Of a DNA stretch of 64,000 nt, positions 17,737 through 26,845 are shown piece after piece. Origin of the DNA: Chondrinema litorale (GTDB taxonomy: Bacteria; Bacteroidota; Bacteroidia; Cytophagales; Flammeovirgaceae); contig NZ_CP111043.1 of NCBI RefSeq assembly GCF_026250525.1, positions 868,001 to 932,000 of the forward strand. Reading direction: 5' to 3'. Position numbers and translations under genes: made by a program. Below the pieces are notes generated by a model. That model ran no database searches. It was not told the origin of the DNA and saw only the letters and a list, made by a program, of their open reading frames with translations. The stretch's first letter is position 1. Every line of letters begins with the position of its first letter.

Positions 17737-18945
17737 TTAGTCTTTTCCACTTACATAATCAGATAAATACTGATAATACTGTGTAAGCTTCCCTTCGGAT
17801 GTAATGTTCGCTCTTTCAATCATACCCGTGTTTACCTCCTCAAACAACTCTGGAAGCACATGCTCTATAAGCATATTTCCAAAAGCATTAGAAGCATCAC
17901 GTGGTAATTCATTTGGCAAGTTATCTACTGCCATTACCGAAATATTTTTTTCAGAAGTAAAAGGAGGTACCACCTGTTCGGTTTCTACATTATAATCGTA
18001 AAATGGATTATCTATAGAAGAAGGCTTACGAGTCGAAGGTATTGAACCATCTATATCGCAAGTGATATCTGCAATTACCTTAATTTTAAAATCATCTTTT
18101 TTGGCATCTTCTCTTTTAAAGAGCACAGGTGCTTTCGGATCCCAATAAGCACCAGCAATTAAAACATCGGCGGTTTTTGTGTATCTCTCAAAAGTAGACT
18201 CATACTCGTTTGGATTCTCAAAGAAGTCTTGTATTTTAAACCTCTTACCGTCTTTTCGCTTATTATAATCAGCCATATCTAACTGAGCATAAACCGGATA
18301 GTCGAAATCTTTTGTTGCTAAATCATTTGGGCTCACTTTTTTAATGCCCATGCCTTCTAGTACTTCCATACCTCCGTTTGCTACTCTTCCACTACCAGTA
18401 AGCACTATTTTAATGTTTGCCAGCTTTACATTGGCAAACTCCTTTTTCATTTCTTCTAAATCAAAACACTTGTGAGCTGGTTTTAAATCGAAAGCATTGT
18501 ATCTAAGCCCCCAAACTCTTATACCATTATATGCACCAACAAGTCCAGCATATCTGCCAAAAGCAATAACTCTTTCTTTTTTACTATTAGTAAGCGTTTC
18601 GTAATCGATAAGCTTAATTTTATTATTAAGAATAGAGATAAGTAAGTCTCTGTTATAAGCTTGCTTTTTAATTGTATGAGAAAAGAACAGATATGTTTTT
18701 TTGGCTAACAAATCTGAAATAGGCACTTCTTTAATACCCATTAAAATATCACAATCCGATACTTCTTCTACTACATCAAAACCCAATGCAGCATACTCAG
18801 AATCTTTGTAACATCTAAGCGGACTTTTTTGAATGAAAATCTCTACAGAAGGGAATTTCTCACTTACCATAACACATTGCTCCGGCGTAAGCGCTACTCT
18901 CTTATCCACCGGAATTTTTCCTTCACGTATAATTCCTAATTTCAT
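17737..18945 (-). CDS. AlaDh/PNT-fold dehydrogenase, saccharopine (Lys1)-like
   Basis: 402 aa. The N terminus MKLGIIREGKIPVDKRVALTPEQ and GIKEVP have the alanine dehydrogenase/transhydrogenase form. The nucleotide-binding turn is IVLTGSGRVANGGMEVLEGMGI; DITCDIDGSIPST and VMAVDNLPNELPRDAS are shared with NAD-dependent saccharopine dehydrogenases (Lys1 type). It is probably an NAD(P)-dependent amino-acid dehydrogenase; the substrate is open, as bacterial members are often only called NAD(P)-dependent oxidoreductase. Confidence 0.78.
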   Translation of the reverse strand: MKLGIIREGKIPVDKRVALTPEQCVMVSEKFPSVEIFIQKSPLRCYKDSEYAALGFDVVEEVSDCDILMGIKEVPISDLLAKKTYLFFSHTIKKQAYNRDLLISILNNKIKLIDYETLTNSKKERVIAFGRYAGLVGAYNGIRVWGLRYNAFDLKPAHKCFDLEEMKKEFANVKLANIKIVLTGSGRVANGGMEVLEGMGIKKVSPNDLATKDFDYPVYAQLDMADYNKRKDGKRFKIQDFFENPNEYESTFERYTKTADVLIAGAYWDPKAPVLFKREDAKKDDFKIKVIADITCDIDGSIPSTRKPSSIDNPFYDYNVETEQVVPPFTSEKNISVMAVDNLPNELPRDASNAFGNMLIEHVLPELFEEVNTGMIERANITSEGKLTQYYQYLSDYVSGKD

Positions 18946-19099
18946 GGGTTGTTATAAAAAAATTTAAATAAGCTCTAAAGCTGTTTGAAAAACTAATAAT
19001 CATTACGAGATTTTAGTCTGATAGTAAATTTTGCTGCTAAGTTGATGAAAATAACCAATTTTTAAAACCCAAACATCAAGAATTATTGAATATTTATCC

Positions 19100-19107
19100 T
19101 AGTTTTG
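19100..19107 (+). promoter_or_regulatory. -7 element upstream of ndk
   Basis: TAGTTTTG fits TAnnTTTG and lies 36 bases before ATG 19144. No TTG stands at the ideal distance, so the upstream box is weak. Confidence 0.4.
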
Positions 19108-19143
19108 CTGCCTAACTGGTATACAATAAAATCAAAAAAAGAT

Positions 19144-19563
19144 ATGGCAAGTAACAGAACATTTACAATGGTTAAGCCTGATGCATTTGGTGAAGGCAAT
19201 TGTGGCGCAATTACTAAAATGATTGAAGAAGCAGGATTTAGAATCGTAGCTGCTAAAGTTACTAAATTAAGTGCCGAAAGAGCTGGTCAATTTTACGAAG
19301 TACACAAAGAGCGTCCTTTCTACAACGACCTTTGTAACTATATGAGCTCAGGTGCTATTATGGCAATGATCTTAGAAAAAGACAATGCTGTAGCTGATTT
19401 CCGTAAACTAATCGGTGCTACAAATCCAGCAGATGCAGAAGAAGGAACAATTAGAAAATTATATGCTAAATCTATTGAAGCTAATGCAATTCACGGATCT
19501 GACTCTGATGAAAATGCTGCAATAGAAGGTTCATTCTTCTTCTCTAAAACTGAAGAATTTTAA
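19144..19563 (+). CDS. ndk: Nucleoside-diphosphate kinase
   Basis: 139 aa. I chose ATG 19144 ([15 protein letters not shown]) because it matches the usual NDK start; the longer frame from 19105 would overlap the promoter. The catalytic His is in [12 protein letters not shown]. It transfers phosphate between NTPs and NDPs. The C terminus FFFSKTEEF is close to the typical end. It has its own terminator. Confidence 0.95.
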   Translation: MASNRTFTMVKPDAFGEGNCGAITKMIEEAGFRIVAAKVTKLSAERAGQFYEVHKERPFYNDLCNYMSSGAIMAMILEKDNAVADFRKLIGATNPADAEEGTIRKLYAKSIEANAIHGSDSDENAAIEGSFFFSKTEEF

Positions 19564-19580
19564 TTTCTATTTAATTATAT

Positions 19581-19614
19581 AAAAAAAGGCTTTTCTGCAG
19601 AAAAGCCTTTTTTT
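19581..19614. terminator. Bidirectional terminator between ndk and the FAN1-like gene
   Basis: AAAAAAAGGCTTTTCTGCAG followed by its inverted partner ending in TTTTTTT gives a long perfect hairpin with A- and T-runs on both sides. It overlaps the stop codon of the convergent gene. Confidence 0.9.
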
Positions 19615-21277
19615 ATTTCCATTGCACATTCATAAGTTGTGCATTAATACCAACCTCGTTAAACAACTCCAACCAATGTAATTGTTGAGCAGAAAGTGTA
19701 TCGTTTGGAGACTTTACTTCCACAAACAAATAAGTGTTTGCATCCCAAATAAATAAATCTGGAAAACCTCGCGAATTATCCCTCAAGTTTTCGCACATAC
19801 TTATCAATACTTCTCTCAAAGCCATTGTATCTACCTTACTAATAAATATCTGCAACATGGGTAGCAAATCTTCGAACCAGCTAATTACCGGGCTTGCCAT
19901 GCCGTACTTTTCATTATAGGTATTGGTAAGCTGTTCAAAAAGCTGCTTTTTATTTTTTAACAAACTCAGTTTTTCTTCAATAGCTTCTTTTCTTCCTATT
20001 AAAAAATCTGAGGTAAATAAATCGTCTGGGCTACGTTGAAATGGATTGTGAAAACCCGTGGCTGCTTCATCAAAAATAATATCCCAGAAAAAAAGCCCGA
20101 ATAAAGCTCGCCAAAGAAAATTCTCAGAGAAGAAACCTTGCATTTTCTTTTCGGTCATATAATAATCGAGCACACCCATTTCTACCTGATACTGCCAACT
20201 ACTACTAATCGTAATGGTATCTGACTGCTTTTGAAACCGCCGAGTACTTTTAATAAACTTCTTGCCTTCTAGCTTTGTCAAAAAGTCTTTAGCAAAGTAT
20301 TTCTCATCTGCATTTTCGGGGCAATCCATTATAACATTACATAGATTTAATGCTGCCTCTACCTCTCCTCTTTTATGCAAAATTCTAATTCTTCTTTCTC
20401 TCGAAGGTGCCTTGTTTGTATACTCATAAATTTGAAGGGCTTCGTCAAAAAGACGTTGTTGTTCTAAGAATCGGGCACTTCTTAAAACCAGTCTATCATA
20501 CAAAGGTTGGGCAGCCAAACTTATCTCAGGTGTATTTTCGAGCCAGCAACTAATTAAGTTATAAAAATCTTCTCCATCGCCTTCTTGCCTAACTTCTCTC
20601 AAAAATTTATACGCTAAAGAAAGCATCAGTTTGTCTTCTGCTTCTTTTCTGGTTTCGAAACCTGCACTTAACAATTCCTCATTAATTGCCTCAAAACGCA
20701 TATTACCCAAGTCTCTAATTACAAATTGAGACATATCCAGATTAGTAGTGCCGAAATACAGAAACTGAATCATTTGGGCTTCTTCTGCATATTTCTGCAC
20801 AATTACAGGATCATCTTGAAAACAAGCAATGAGCTCTTCTAGAGGAATTTGTTTTAGTAAAAAATTAACCAATTCCAGTTTCTTTAGCTTACTAAAACCA
20901 GCTTTGGGTATTTCAAAAAACTGAGCCAACTCTACTAGCTCACCCCGATTGTATAGATTGAGCACATGAGCAATCTCCTCGTAAATTTCTAAATCTACTA
21001 CTGTACTAAAACCTTTCTTTATAAGTATTTGAAGGCTTTTTCTAATATCCGAAATTTCTGGATAGCTAAATTTGCTAAACCGAAAAAACTTGCCCTTTCG
21101 GTTTTGAAGCCTTAAATAAAGACATTGGCTATCTGTATCGAGTTTCTTAAACTCAACAATAAACTTTTTTTCGGCTGTAGATAAGAGATGCTGATACTTA
21201 CTCTCAATAAAAGCTAGTAAGTCGTGATAATAGGTATGATAATATTTTTCAGGAAGTACTTTTTTATCTTCGTCCAC
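19613..21277 (-). CDS. VRR-NUC nuclease, FAN1-like
   Basis: 554 aa, the length of bacterial FAN1 homologues. The C terminus has the VRR-NUC catalytic core GFPDLFIWD ... LFVEVKSPND (Asp507, Glu520, Lys522) followed by LSAQQLHWLELF. The middle, rich in helical repeats (ARFLEQQRLFDEALQIYEYT), resembles the TPR-like region of FAN1, and the N-terminal FSKLKKLELVNFLLKQIPL resembles its SAP-like domain. FAN1 is a structure-specific 5' flap nuclease for interstrand crosslink repair. The start is GTG at 21277; no ATG is available in frame near it. Confidence 0.85.
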   Translation of the reverse strand: MDEDKKVLPEKYYHTYYHDLLAFIESKYQHLLSTAEKKFIVEFKKLDTDSQCLYLRLQNRKGKFFRFSKFSYPEISDIRKSLQILIKKGFSTVVDLEIYEEIAHVLNLYNRGELVELAQFFEIPKAGFSKLKKLELVNFLLKQIPLEELIACFQDDPVIVQKYAEEAQMIQFLYFGTTNLDMSQFVIRDLGNMRFEAINEELLSAGFETRKEAEDKLMLSLAYKFLREVRQEGDGEDFYNLISCWLENTPEISLAAQPLYDRLVLRSARFLEQQRLFDEALQIYEYTNKAPSRERRIRILHKRGEVEAALNLCNVIMDCPENADEKYFAKDFLTKLEGKKFIKSTRRFQKQSDTITISSSWQYQVEMGVLDYYMTEKKMQGFFSENFLWRALFGLFFWDIIFDEAATGFHNPFQRSPDDLFTSDFLIGRKEAIEEKLSLLKNKKQLFEQLTNTYNEKYGMASPVISWFEDLLPMLQIFISKVDTMALREVLISMCENLRDNSRGFPDLFIWDANTYLFVEVKSPNDTLSAQQLHWLELFNEVGINAQLMNVQWK

Positions 21278-21348
21278 AACAGTAAAAAATTCTACCTCTG
21301 CTAAAGTACTTAAAAAAAGAGGTAGTTGTAAAGCTACCTCATATAAAA

Positions 21349-21909
21349 TTAGTCGACGTTTTTAACCATATATCCCTCTGCAAAAAATCTGTACTGATCG
21401 TAAATTGACCTAACTGCACGTTTTAAATAACGATCGTTATTGAATTCTTTATTTCCAAATACTCCTGAAGCATATCCCTGCCATATTACTCTTCTTTTCT
21501 TTCTGTCGTGCAACAAGATAAGCAAAGTACCTTTTCTAAGTGCATATTTTACTGGATCGTAATCTTCGTCTATGTTTTCTCTTTTCGCCCATGCTTCTAT
21601 ATCAGGTTGTTGATAACCCATAAAGTCAAAGTCTTCGAAGAACATTCTGTAAGAAACCAGAAGATTGGGTTTATTATCAGTATGCTTATATCCTTGTAGT
21701 TTCATCCTGTATTTAATAGCATCTTCTATTATCGGATTAAATACTTCTGGATTTTCATTCTCATCTGTTTGATCTACAAAGGTGAATGTTTTATATTTTC
21801 TAAATTTACCGTGGTAACTGTAATCAGACTCAATTAGGTAATCTTTAGAACTGCTGCAACTGGCGAAAAAACCAATCACCAAAATCAATAAAATACTGGG
21901 ATTTCTCAT
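21349..21909 (-). CDS. DUF4136-type lipoprotein
   Basis: 186 aa. Lipobox FFASC after MRNPSILLILVIGF. The DUF4136 pattern is visible: YRKYKTFTFVDQ-like start (FRKYKTFTFVDQTDENENPE), IEDAIKYRMKLQGYKHTDNKPNLLVSY and GTLLILLHDRKKRRVIWQGYASGV. This family of envelope lipoproteins is common in Bacteroidota with no established function. A second, divergent member lies at 50872-51438. Confidence 0.8.
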   Translation of the reverse strand: MRNPSILLILVIGFFASCSSSKDYLIESDYSYHGKFRKYKTFTFVDQTDENENPEVFNPIIEDAIKYRMKLQGYKHTDNKPNLLVSYRMFFEDFDFMGYQQPDIEAWAKRENIDEDYDPVKYALRKGTLLILLHDRKKRRVIWQGYASGVFGNKEFNNDRYLKRAVRSIYDQYRFFAEGYMVKNVD

Positions 21910-22404
21910 GGTAGTTGTGTCAATTTAATCTGAACGTATAGATTTATAAATTAAAAAAAAACATTGCTGATTCAGTTAGTGGATCCTAAGAATGATTGAC
22001 GAATTTTGAAAAAATTACAATCGGATAGTCATTGAATATAATAAATTATATATCAATTTTTAAATCTCTTGTAAAAAGATATTGTTAGCCGTGATGTTTG
22101 ATTTCTTAAGTTGTTACATGAAAAATAATACAAGACAGCTAATTTTCAAAGAAATTGCAGATGCTAATTTTATCACATTTTTGTGATTAATGCTTTTGTA
22201 CACTCCTATTTAATACATATTTACAGTGTGTACTTCGAGTATGAATTATCTTCTTTTAGCCAATATTATTTTAAGAATATTAATAATTGCACTAATTTTT
22301 TTTAATATTTCAAATTGATAGATAATTTATCTCCAAAATATAGAGACTTGTTAAACTATCTCTCAAATTCAATTTATAGCACATTGTTATTAGATGTATT
22401 AATT
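21910..22404. other. Intergenic region of 495 bases between divergent genes
   Basis: No gene or RNA recognised. At 22172-22187 there is a short inverted repeat ATCACA-TTTT-TGTGAT that could be a protein-binding site. The reading frame of the cupin gene could be extended to a TTG at 22315, but the extension has no family match. Confidence 0.4.
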
Positions 22405-22914
22405 ATGCCGAAAAAAAAAACTGCGACTTACTGGATTGATCAATTAAACATGGAAAGACATCCGGAAGGAGGTTATTATAAAGAGACATATCGATGTAAT
22501 GAATTGTACAAAGAAGCACATTTACCGCTAAAATATAAAAGCGATCGTGTATTCTCAACTGGCATTTATTTCTTACTCGAAAGCAACGATTTTTCTTCTT
22601 TGCACAGAATTACTTCTGACGAAATGTGGCATTTTTATGCGGGCAGTTCATTAACAGTTTATGCATTCAACCAACACGATTACTTTGAAATTAAACTTGG
22701 TAGTGACTTCGAAAAAGGGCAAGTTTTTCAAGCAGTAGTTCCGGGTGGATATTGGTTTGGAGCCAAAGTAAATGAAGCAAATAGTTATGCATTAGTTGGT
22801 TGCACAGTAGCTCCCGGTTTCGATTTCGAAGATTTCGAATTAGCCAAACAGGCCGATTTATTACAAGAATACCCTCAATACAAAAAGGTTATTACCAAAT
22901 TAACAAGAACTTAA
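22405..22914 (+). CDS. Cupin, DUF985 family
   Basis: 169 aa from ATG 22405 (MPKKKTATYWIDQLNMERHPEGGYYKETYR), the family's usual opening. The cupin barrel has IYFLLESNDFSSLHRITSDEMWHFYAG and the closing VVPGGYWFGAKV, ALVGCTVAPGFDFEDFEL. DUF985 proteins are small sugar-binding-type cupins of unclear enzymatic role. It is followed 29 bases later by the aldo/keto reductase, a probable operon. Confidence 0.88.
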   Translation: MPKKKTATYWIDQLNMERHPEGGYYKETYRCNELYKEAHLPLKYKSDRVFSTGIYFLLESNDFSSLHRITSDEMWHFYAGSSLTVYAFNQHDYFEIKLGSDFEKGQVFQAVVPGGYWFGAKVNEANSYALVGCTVAPGFDFEDFELAKQADLLQEYPQYKKVITKLTRT

Positions 22915-22943
22915 ATTAGCAACATCAAAACAAATACCTAAAT

Positions 22944-23942
22944 ATGAATCAATACAAACCATCAGAATCTAGATACGAAGAAATTCCATACAACCGATGT
23001 GGAACTAGCGGCTTGTTATTGCCAGCCGTTTCATTAGGCTTATGGCATAACTTCGGGGGTGTAGATAGTTATGAAAATGGAAGAGCTATGGCTCTTAGAG
23101 CTTTTGACTTAGGAGTTACACACTTTGACCTAGCTAACAATTACGGGCCTCCTCCCGGCTCTGCCGAAGAGAACTTTGGTAAAATACTTAAGCAAGATTT
23201 AGGCGCTTACAGAGATGAGTTAATCATTTCTAGTAAAGCTGGATATAGAATGTGGCCAGGGCCATATGGCGAATGGGGATCAAGAAAATACTTAATTAGC
23301 AGTCTCGATCAAAGCTTAAAAAGAATGGGGCTAGACTATGTTGATATTTTCTATTCGCACAGACCAGACCCTAATACTCCTTTAGAAGAAACAATGGGTG
23401 CTTTAACCAGCATTGTAAAACAAGGGAAAGCATTGTATGTAGGTCTATCTAATTATAGAGCCGACCAAACTGCAAAGGCAATTGAAATCTTAAATGATTT
23501 GGGAACTCCATGCCTTATTCACCAACCGAGATACTCTATGTTTGATCGCTGGGTAGAAGAAGATGGCTTGTTGGATGTACTTGAAAAGAATGGTGTAGGT
23601 TGTATTCCATTTTCGCCACTTGAGCAAGGCTTGCTAACCAACAAGTATCTTAAAGGTATTCCTAAAGATTCTAGAGCAGCCAAGTCTTGGGGATTCTTGC
23701 AAGAAGATTCTATTACGCTAGAAAAAATAGAAAAGGTTAAAAAGTTAAACGAAATCGCTGAATCGAGAGACCAAACAATGGCTCAAATGGCACTTGCATG
23801 GATTCTTAAAGACAAAAGAATTACTACGGTATTAATCGGAACCAGTTCGGTAAATCAATTGGAAAACAGTTTACATTGTCTTAAAAATCAAGATTTTTCT
23901 AAAGAGGAACTGAGTAATATTGAAAACATACTCAATTCATAA
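22944..23942 (+). CDS. Aldo/keto reductase, YghZ/Kv-beta-like
   Basis: 332 aa. TIM-barrel NADPH-dependent reductase with catalytic-site motifs FDLANNYGPPPGSAEENFG (Asp, Tyr), IISSKAGY (Lys) and DIFYSHRPDPNTP (His). The GPYGEWGSRKYLISSLDQSL segment is typical of L-glyceraldehyde-3-phosphate reductase (YghZ/GpR)-like enzymes. The real substrate is not known. It lies between the cupin and the serine hydrolase with gaps of 29 and 9 bases. Confidence 0.9.
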   Translation: MNQYKPSESRYEEIPYNRCGTSGLLLPAVSLGLWHNFGGVDSYENGRAMALRAFDLGVTHFDLANNYGPPPGSAEENFGKILKQDLGAYRDELIISSKAGYRMWPGPYGEWGSRKYLISSLDQSLKRMGLDYVDIFYSHRPDPNTPLEETMGALTSIVKQGKALYVGLSNYRADQTAKAIEILNDLGTPCLIHQPRYSMFDRWVEEDGLLDVLEKNGVGCIPFSPLEQGLLTNKYLKGIPKDSRAAKSWGFLQEDSITLEKIEKVKKLNEIAESRDQTMAQMALAWILKDKRITTVLIGTSSVNQLENSLHCLKNQDFSKEELSNIENILNS

Positions 23943-23951
23943 TTAATATTT

Positions 23952-25142
23952 ATGCATACTACAACAATTACTAAATCTAACAAATTAACTAGGCTTGTAT
24001 TTATCTTATGCAGTCTGGCAACCTGTTTCACTACATCACAAGTTTATTCACAAAAAGCCTACTTTCCTGCAGCTACTGGTGAATGGGAATCCATTACGGT
24101 TAAAGATGCAGGGGCAAATCAAAAACTGCTCGACGAAGCCATCAACTTTGCCAATGAGAATGAGTACTCAGAATCGAAAGATTTAAAACAGGCAATTTTA
24201 AAAGGCTTCGAAAGAGAACCATTCCATTATTTGGCAGGGCCAGTAAGAGAAAGAGGTGGGCCAGCAGGACTTATTTTAAAGGGTGGTAAAATCGTAGCTT
24301 CTTGGGGAGATGTAAATCGAGTAGATATGACTTTTAGTGTCACCAAAAGTTATCTCTCAACAGTAGCAGGTTTGGCATTTGATGCAGGTCTAATCACTTC
24401 TCCTGAAGCAAAAGTTGCCGACTACGTTTGGGATGGTACTTTTCAAGGTAGACATAACAGTAAAATTAATTGGCACCATCTACTCACGCAATCTTCTGAT
24501 TGGAGTGGTGAACTGTTTGGTATGAAAGACTGGGCAGACAGACCCCCAAGAGAAGGTGACATAGACGACTGGAAAAACCGCCAGCTCAATGAGCCAGGAA
24601 CTGTTTTCGAATACAATGATGTGAGAGTTAACTTACTAGCTTATTCGTTATTGAATGTTTGGCGCAAACCTTTACCAATGGTTTTAAAAGAAAAAATTAT
24701 GGACCCAATTGGCGCTTCAACAACTTGGCGCTGGTATGGCTATGAGCATTCTTTTGTAACTATTGATGGGCTCAAAATGCAGTCTGTTAGTGGTGGTGGG
24801 CATTCTGGTGGTGGTGTGTTTATTAACACCTACGATCATGCAAGGTTTGGTTTACTATTCTTGAGAAATGGAAACTGGAATGGCAAACAATTAATTTCTG
24901 AAAACTGGATTTCTAAAGCAGTTACCTCCTCTGAAGCCAATGCAAGCTACGGCTATATGTGGTGGCTTAACAAAGGTGACAGAAAGTGGGAAGGAGTTAA
25001 CGATGAATCTATCTTTTATGCTGCCGGTTTCGGTGGTAACTTTATTGTAGTGGATAAAAGCAATGATTTAGTAATTGTAACCAGATGGCTAGAACCTTCT
25101 AAAATAGGCGAAATGGTTGCTAAAGTAAGAGCGGCCTTTTAA
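23952..25142 (+). CDS. Secreted serine hydrolase of the beta-lactamase (class C-like) family
   Basis: 396 aa. Signal peptide (LTRLVFILCSLATCFTTSQVYSQ). The serine-lysine motif SVTKSYLS and the Tyr motif in FEYNDVRVNLLAYSL are present, and HSGGGVF takes the place of the KTG triad. These proteins cover esterases and peptidases acting on cell-wall or drug-like amides; true beta-lactamase activity should not be assumed. Likely in one operon with the aldo/keto reductase (9-base gap). Confidence 0.87.
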   Translation: MHTTTITKSNKLTRLVFILCSLATCFTTSQVYSQKAYFPAATGEWESITVKDAGANQKLLDEAINFANENEYSESKDLKQAILKGFEREPFHYLAGPVRERGGPAGLILKGGKIVASWGDVNRVDMTFSVTKSYLSTVAGLAFDAGLITSPEAKVADYVWDGTFQGRHNSKINWHHLLTQSSDWSGELFGMKDWADRPPREGDIDDWKNRQLNEPGTVFEYNDVRVNLLAYSLLNVWRKPLPMVLKEKIMDPIGASTTWRWYGYEHSFVTIDGLKMQSVSGGGHSGGGVFINTYDHARFGLLFLRNGNWNGKQLISENWISKAVTSSEANASYGYMWWLNKGDRKWEGVNDESIFYAAGFGGNFIVVDKSNDLVIVTRWLEPSKIGEMVAKVRAAF

Positions 25143-25161
25143 TCATTAAAGTCATCACAAA

Positions 25162-25197
25162 AAACAGCCCTTCATGATGTATCATGAAGGGCTGTTT
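25162..25197. terminator. Strong bidirectional terminator
   Basis: A perfect 17-bp stem (left arm 25162-25178, right arm 25181-25197) with a 2-base loop GT; the arms start with AAACAGCCC and end with GGGCTGTTT. It separates the hydrolase gene from the convergent DUF3820 gene. Confidence 0.85.
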
Positions 25198-25213
25198 ACT
25201 TATTTCTTAAATC

Positions 25214-25429
25214 TTACCTTCTCAAAGGTTTCAAAAGATACTCTAAGCCATTTAGTTTTATTTCGTGCATAGTTTCTAATAAAACTCCCAGCTTACCTTT
25301 GGGAAAACCTTTGTTTGCAAACCAGTTTAAATAGTTGGCTGGTAAGTCACAAATTACTCTGCCTTCGTACTTTCCATAGGGCATTTTCATTCGTGTAAGT
25401 TGCAATAAAATTTCTCTCTGCTCTTCCAT
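25214..25429 (-). CDS. DUF3820 small protein
   Basis: 71 aa. The sequence MPYGKYEGRVICDLPANYLNWFANKGFPKGKLG is the hallmark of DUF3820 (P-x-G-K-x-x-G...LP..YL.W). The family is widespread; its function is unknown. It lies 25 bases downstream of the TPR lipoprotein gene and in the same direction, so probably one transcript. Confidence 0.85.
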   Translation of the reverse strand: MEEQREILLQLTRMKMPYGKYEGRVICDLPANYLNWFANKGFPKGKLGVLLETMHEIKLNGLEYLLKPLRR

Positions 25430-25454
25430 TACGCTCCAAAATCTGTTTAAACTA

Positions 25455-26063
25455 TTACGAGCAATATTTTTTTATAGCACCAGAAGCTTTGTCTTCGCCC
25501 AATGCTTTTGCTTTCTGTAAATCTTCGCATGCTCCACCTTTTTTAGAAAGTGCTTTTAAAACACCTCTCTGAAAATATGCAGCACCATAATTTTTATCGT
25601 AACGAAGTGCATTATTGTAACTTTCCATAGCCCCTTGCACATCGCCATTTTTAATAAGGGCAACACCTTTTATATAAAATGCTTGAGCTGATTGAGGATT
25701 AATTTTCAACACCTCATTCATATCTATAATTGCCTGATTATAATTACCTAATTGGAAATTGCACATTCCAGAACCCATTCTATAAGATGGATCATAAGTA
25801 TCTAATTGAGCAGCTTTTTGATAGTCTGAAAGTGCATCTTCATTTTTGCCTTGTTCTTCTAATGCACGCGCACGGTTAAAATAGCTTCTTGCATCTTTTG
25901 GATGACTATCTATATAACTAGAATAAGAAGCGATAGCTGCATCGAATTTTTTGCTCGCGTATAATTCATTCCCTTTTTCGAATTCGTCTTTAGAGCATGA
26001 ACTGAATGTAAGTGCCAAAAATGATAGTGATAATACCAATAAAGAATTAAAATGTGATTTCAT
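25455..26063 (-). CDS. TPR-repeat lipoprotein
   Basis: 202 aa. Lipobox FSSC at the end of the signal. About four tetratricopeptide repeats: NELYASKKFDAAIASYSSYI, ARSYFNRARALEEQGKNEDA, MGSGMCNFQLGNYNQAIIDM and AQAFYIKGVALIKNGDVQGA. TPRs bind other proteins; here a periplasmic or outer-membrane adaptor. It is transcribed together with the DUF3820 gene. Confidence 0.85.
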   Translation of the reverse strand: MKSHFNSLLVLSLSFLALTFSSCSKDEFEKGNELYASKKFDAAIASYSSYIDSHPKDARSYFNRARALEEQGKNEDALSDYQKAAQLDTYDPSYRMGSGMCNFQLGNYNQAIIDMNEVLKINPQSAQAFYIKGVALIKNGDVQGAMESYNNALRYDKNYGAAYFQRGVLKALSKKGGACEDLQKAKALGEDKASGAIKKYCS

Positions 26064-26249
26064 AAAATTAATTATATACCTAAAAATACCTATTAGCTTA
26101 TTACCCCAATTGAGGAATAAGTAAACCTTTAACCTTTGTAAAATTTTTGCAAATGTAGAATTTAATCAGGTTGGGAAATGTAACAGATAAGGCAAATAAA
26201 CTCCGGATAACCGATTGAAGTTGTTTTGATAGTTTGTTAGTGTTAGTTT

Positions 26250-26552
26250 TTATTCTTCGATAAGATAGATATCTTCTCCTTTCTTTTTAAACATATATTT
26301 TTCTCTTGCGAATTTCTCAAGTTGTTTGGCACTACTCGAAAGCTCATTCATGTTTTCTTCAATTTCTAATATCTGATTCTGGTAGTAAGCTTCTTCCAAC
26401 TTTAAATCTTCAATTTTTTGATTCTTTTTATAGTTACTCATAACACTGTTGCTATCAAAAAACAGCATCCAGATAAGAAAAGTAACTCCTGTTAAGAAGT
26501 AAATATTAGTTACTATTTTCAGAATTTTTTGAAGAAAAGGCTGCTCTTGCAT
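26250..26552 (-). CDS. Septum formation initiator (FtsB/DivIC) family protein
   Basis: 100 aa. A short N terminus, one membrane helix (IVTNIYFLTGVTFLIWMLFF) and a periplasmic coiled coil (IEDLKLEEAYYQNQILEIEE) ending in FAREKYMFKKKGEDIYLIEE, the typical DivIC end. Members recruit FtsL and FtsQ to the division site. Single gene. Confidence 0.88.
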   Translation of the reverse strand: MQEQPFLQKILKIVTNIYFLTGVTFLIWMLFFDSNSVMSNYKKNQKIEDLKLEEAYYQNQILEIEENMNELSSSAKQLEKFAREKYMFKKKGEDIYLIEE

Positions 26553-26845
26553 TGGGAATATATTTAATAAAAAGCCCCGACAAACTTAATCAGGTTTTTA
26601 AAAAGTCACATTATTTTACTAAAATACTTATTGATTAATTAATAATCAATACAAAATTAAATAAGAGATTTGCAAAAAACTCATTTTCATAAATAACTTT
26701 ATCTTGTAACTCTTTGTTTGCTTAAACGGTTTCACTCTGGCTGAATTGCATCTTAAAAAATCGAAAGCCTGAACACTACCAATTATTAGTAATATAGAAT
26801 TTCCATTACCAATTTCGCAATAGAAATTTGAAGCAAATAGCTTAA

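Noticed and set aside
10391..18945. nspC plus the Lys1-like dehydrogenase as a spermidine-synthesis cluster
   Set aside because: The dehydrogenase belongs to the AlaDh/PNT-Lys1 type rather than the Lys9-like carboxyspermidine dehydrogenase, and lies 6 kb away with opposite-facing genes between.
22172..22187. ATCACA-TTTT-TGTGAT as a CRP site
   Set aside because: The half-sites are in the wrong order for TGTGA-N6-TCACA, and the spacing is wrong; kept only as a generic inverted repeat.
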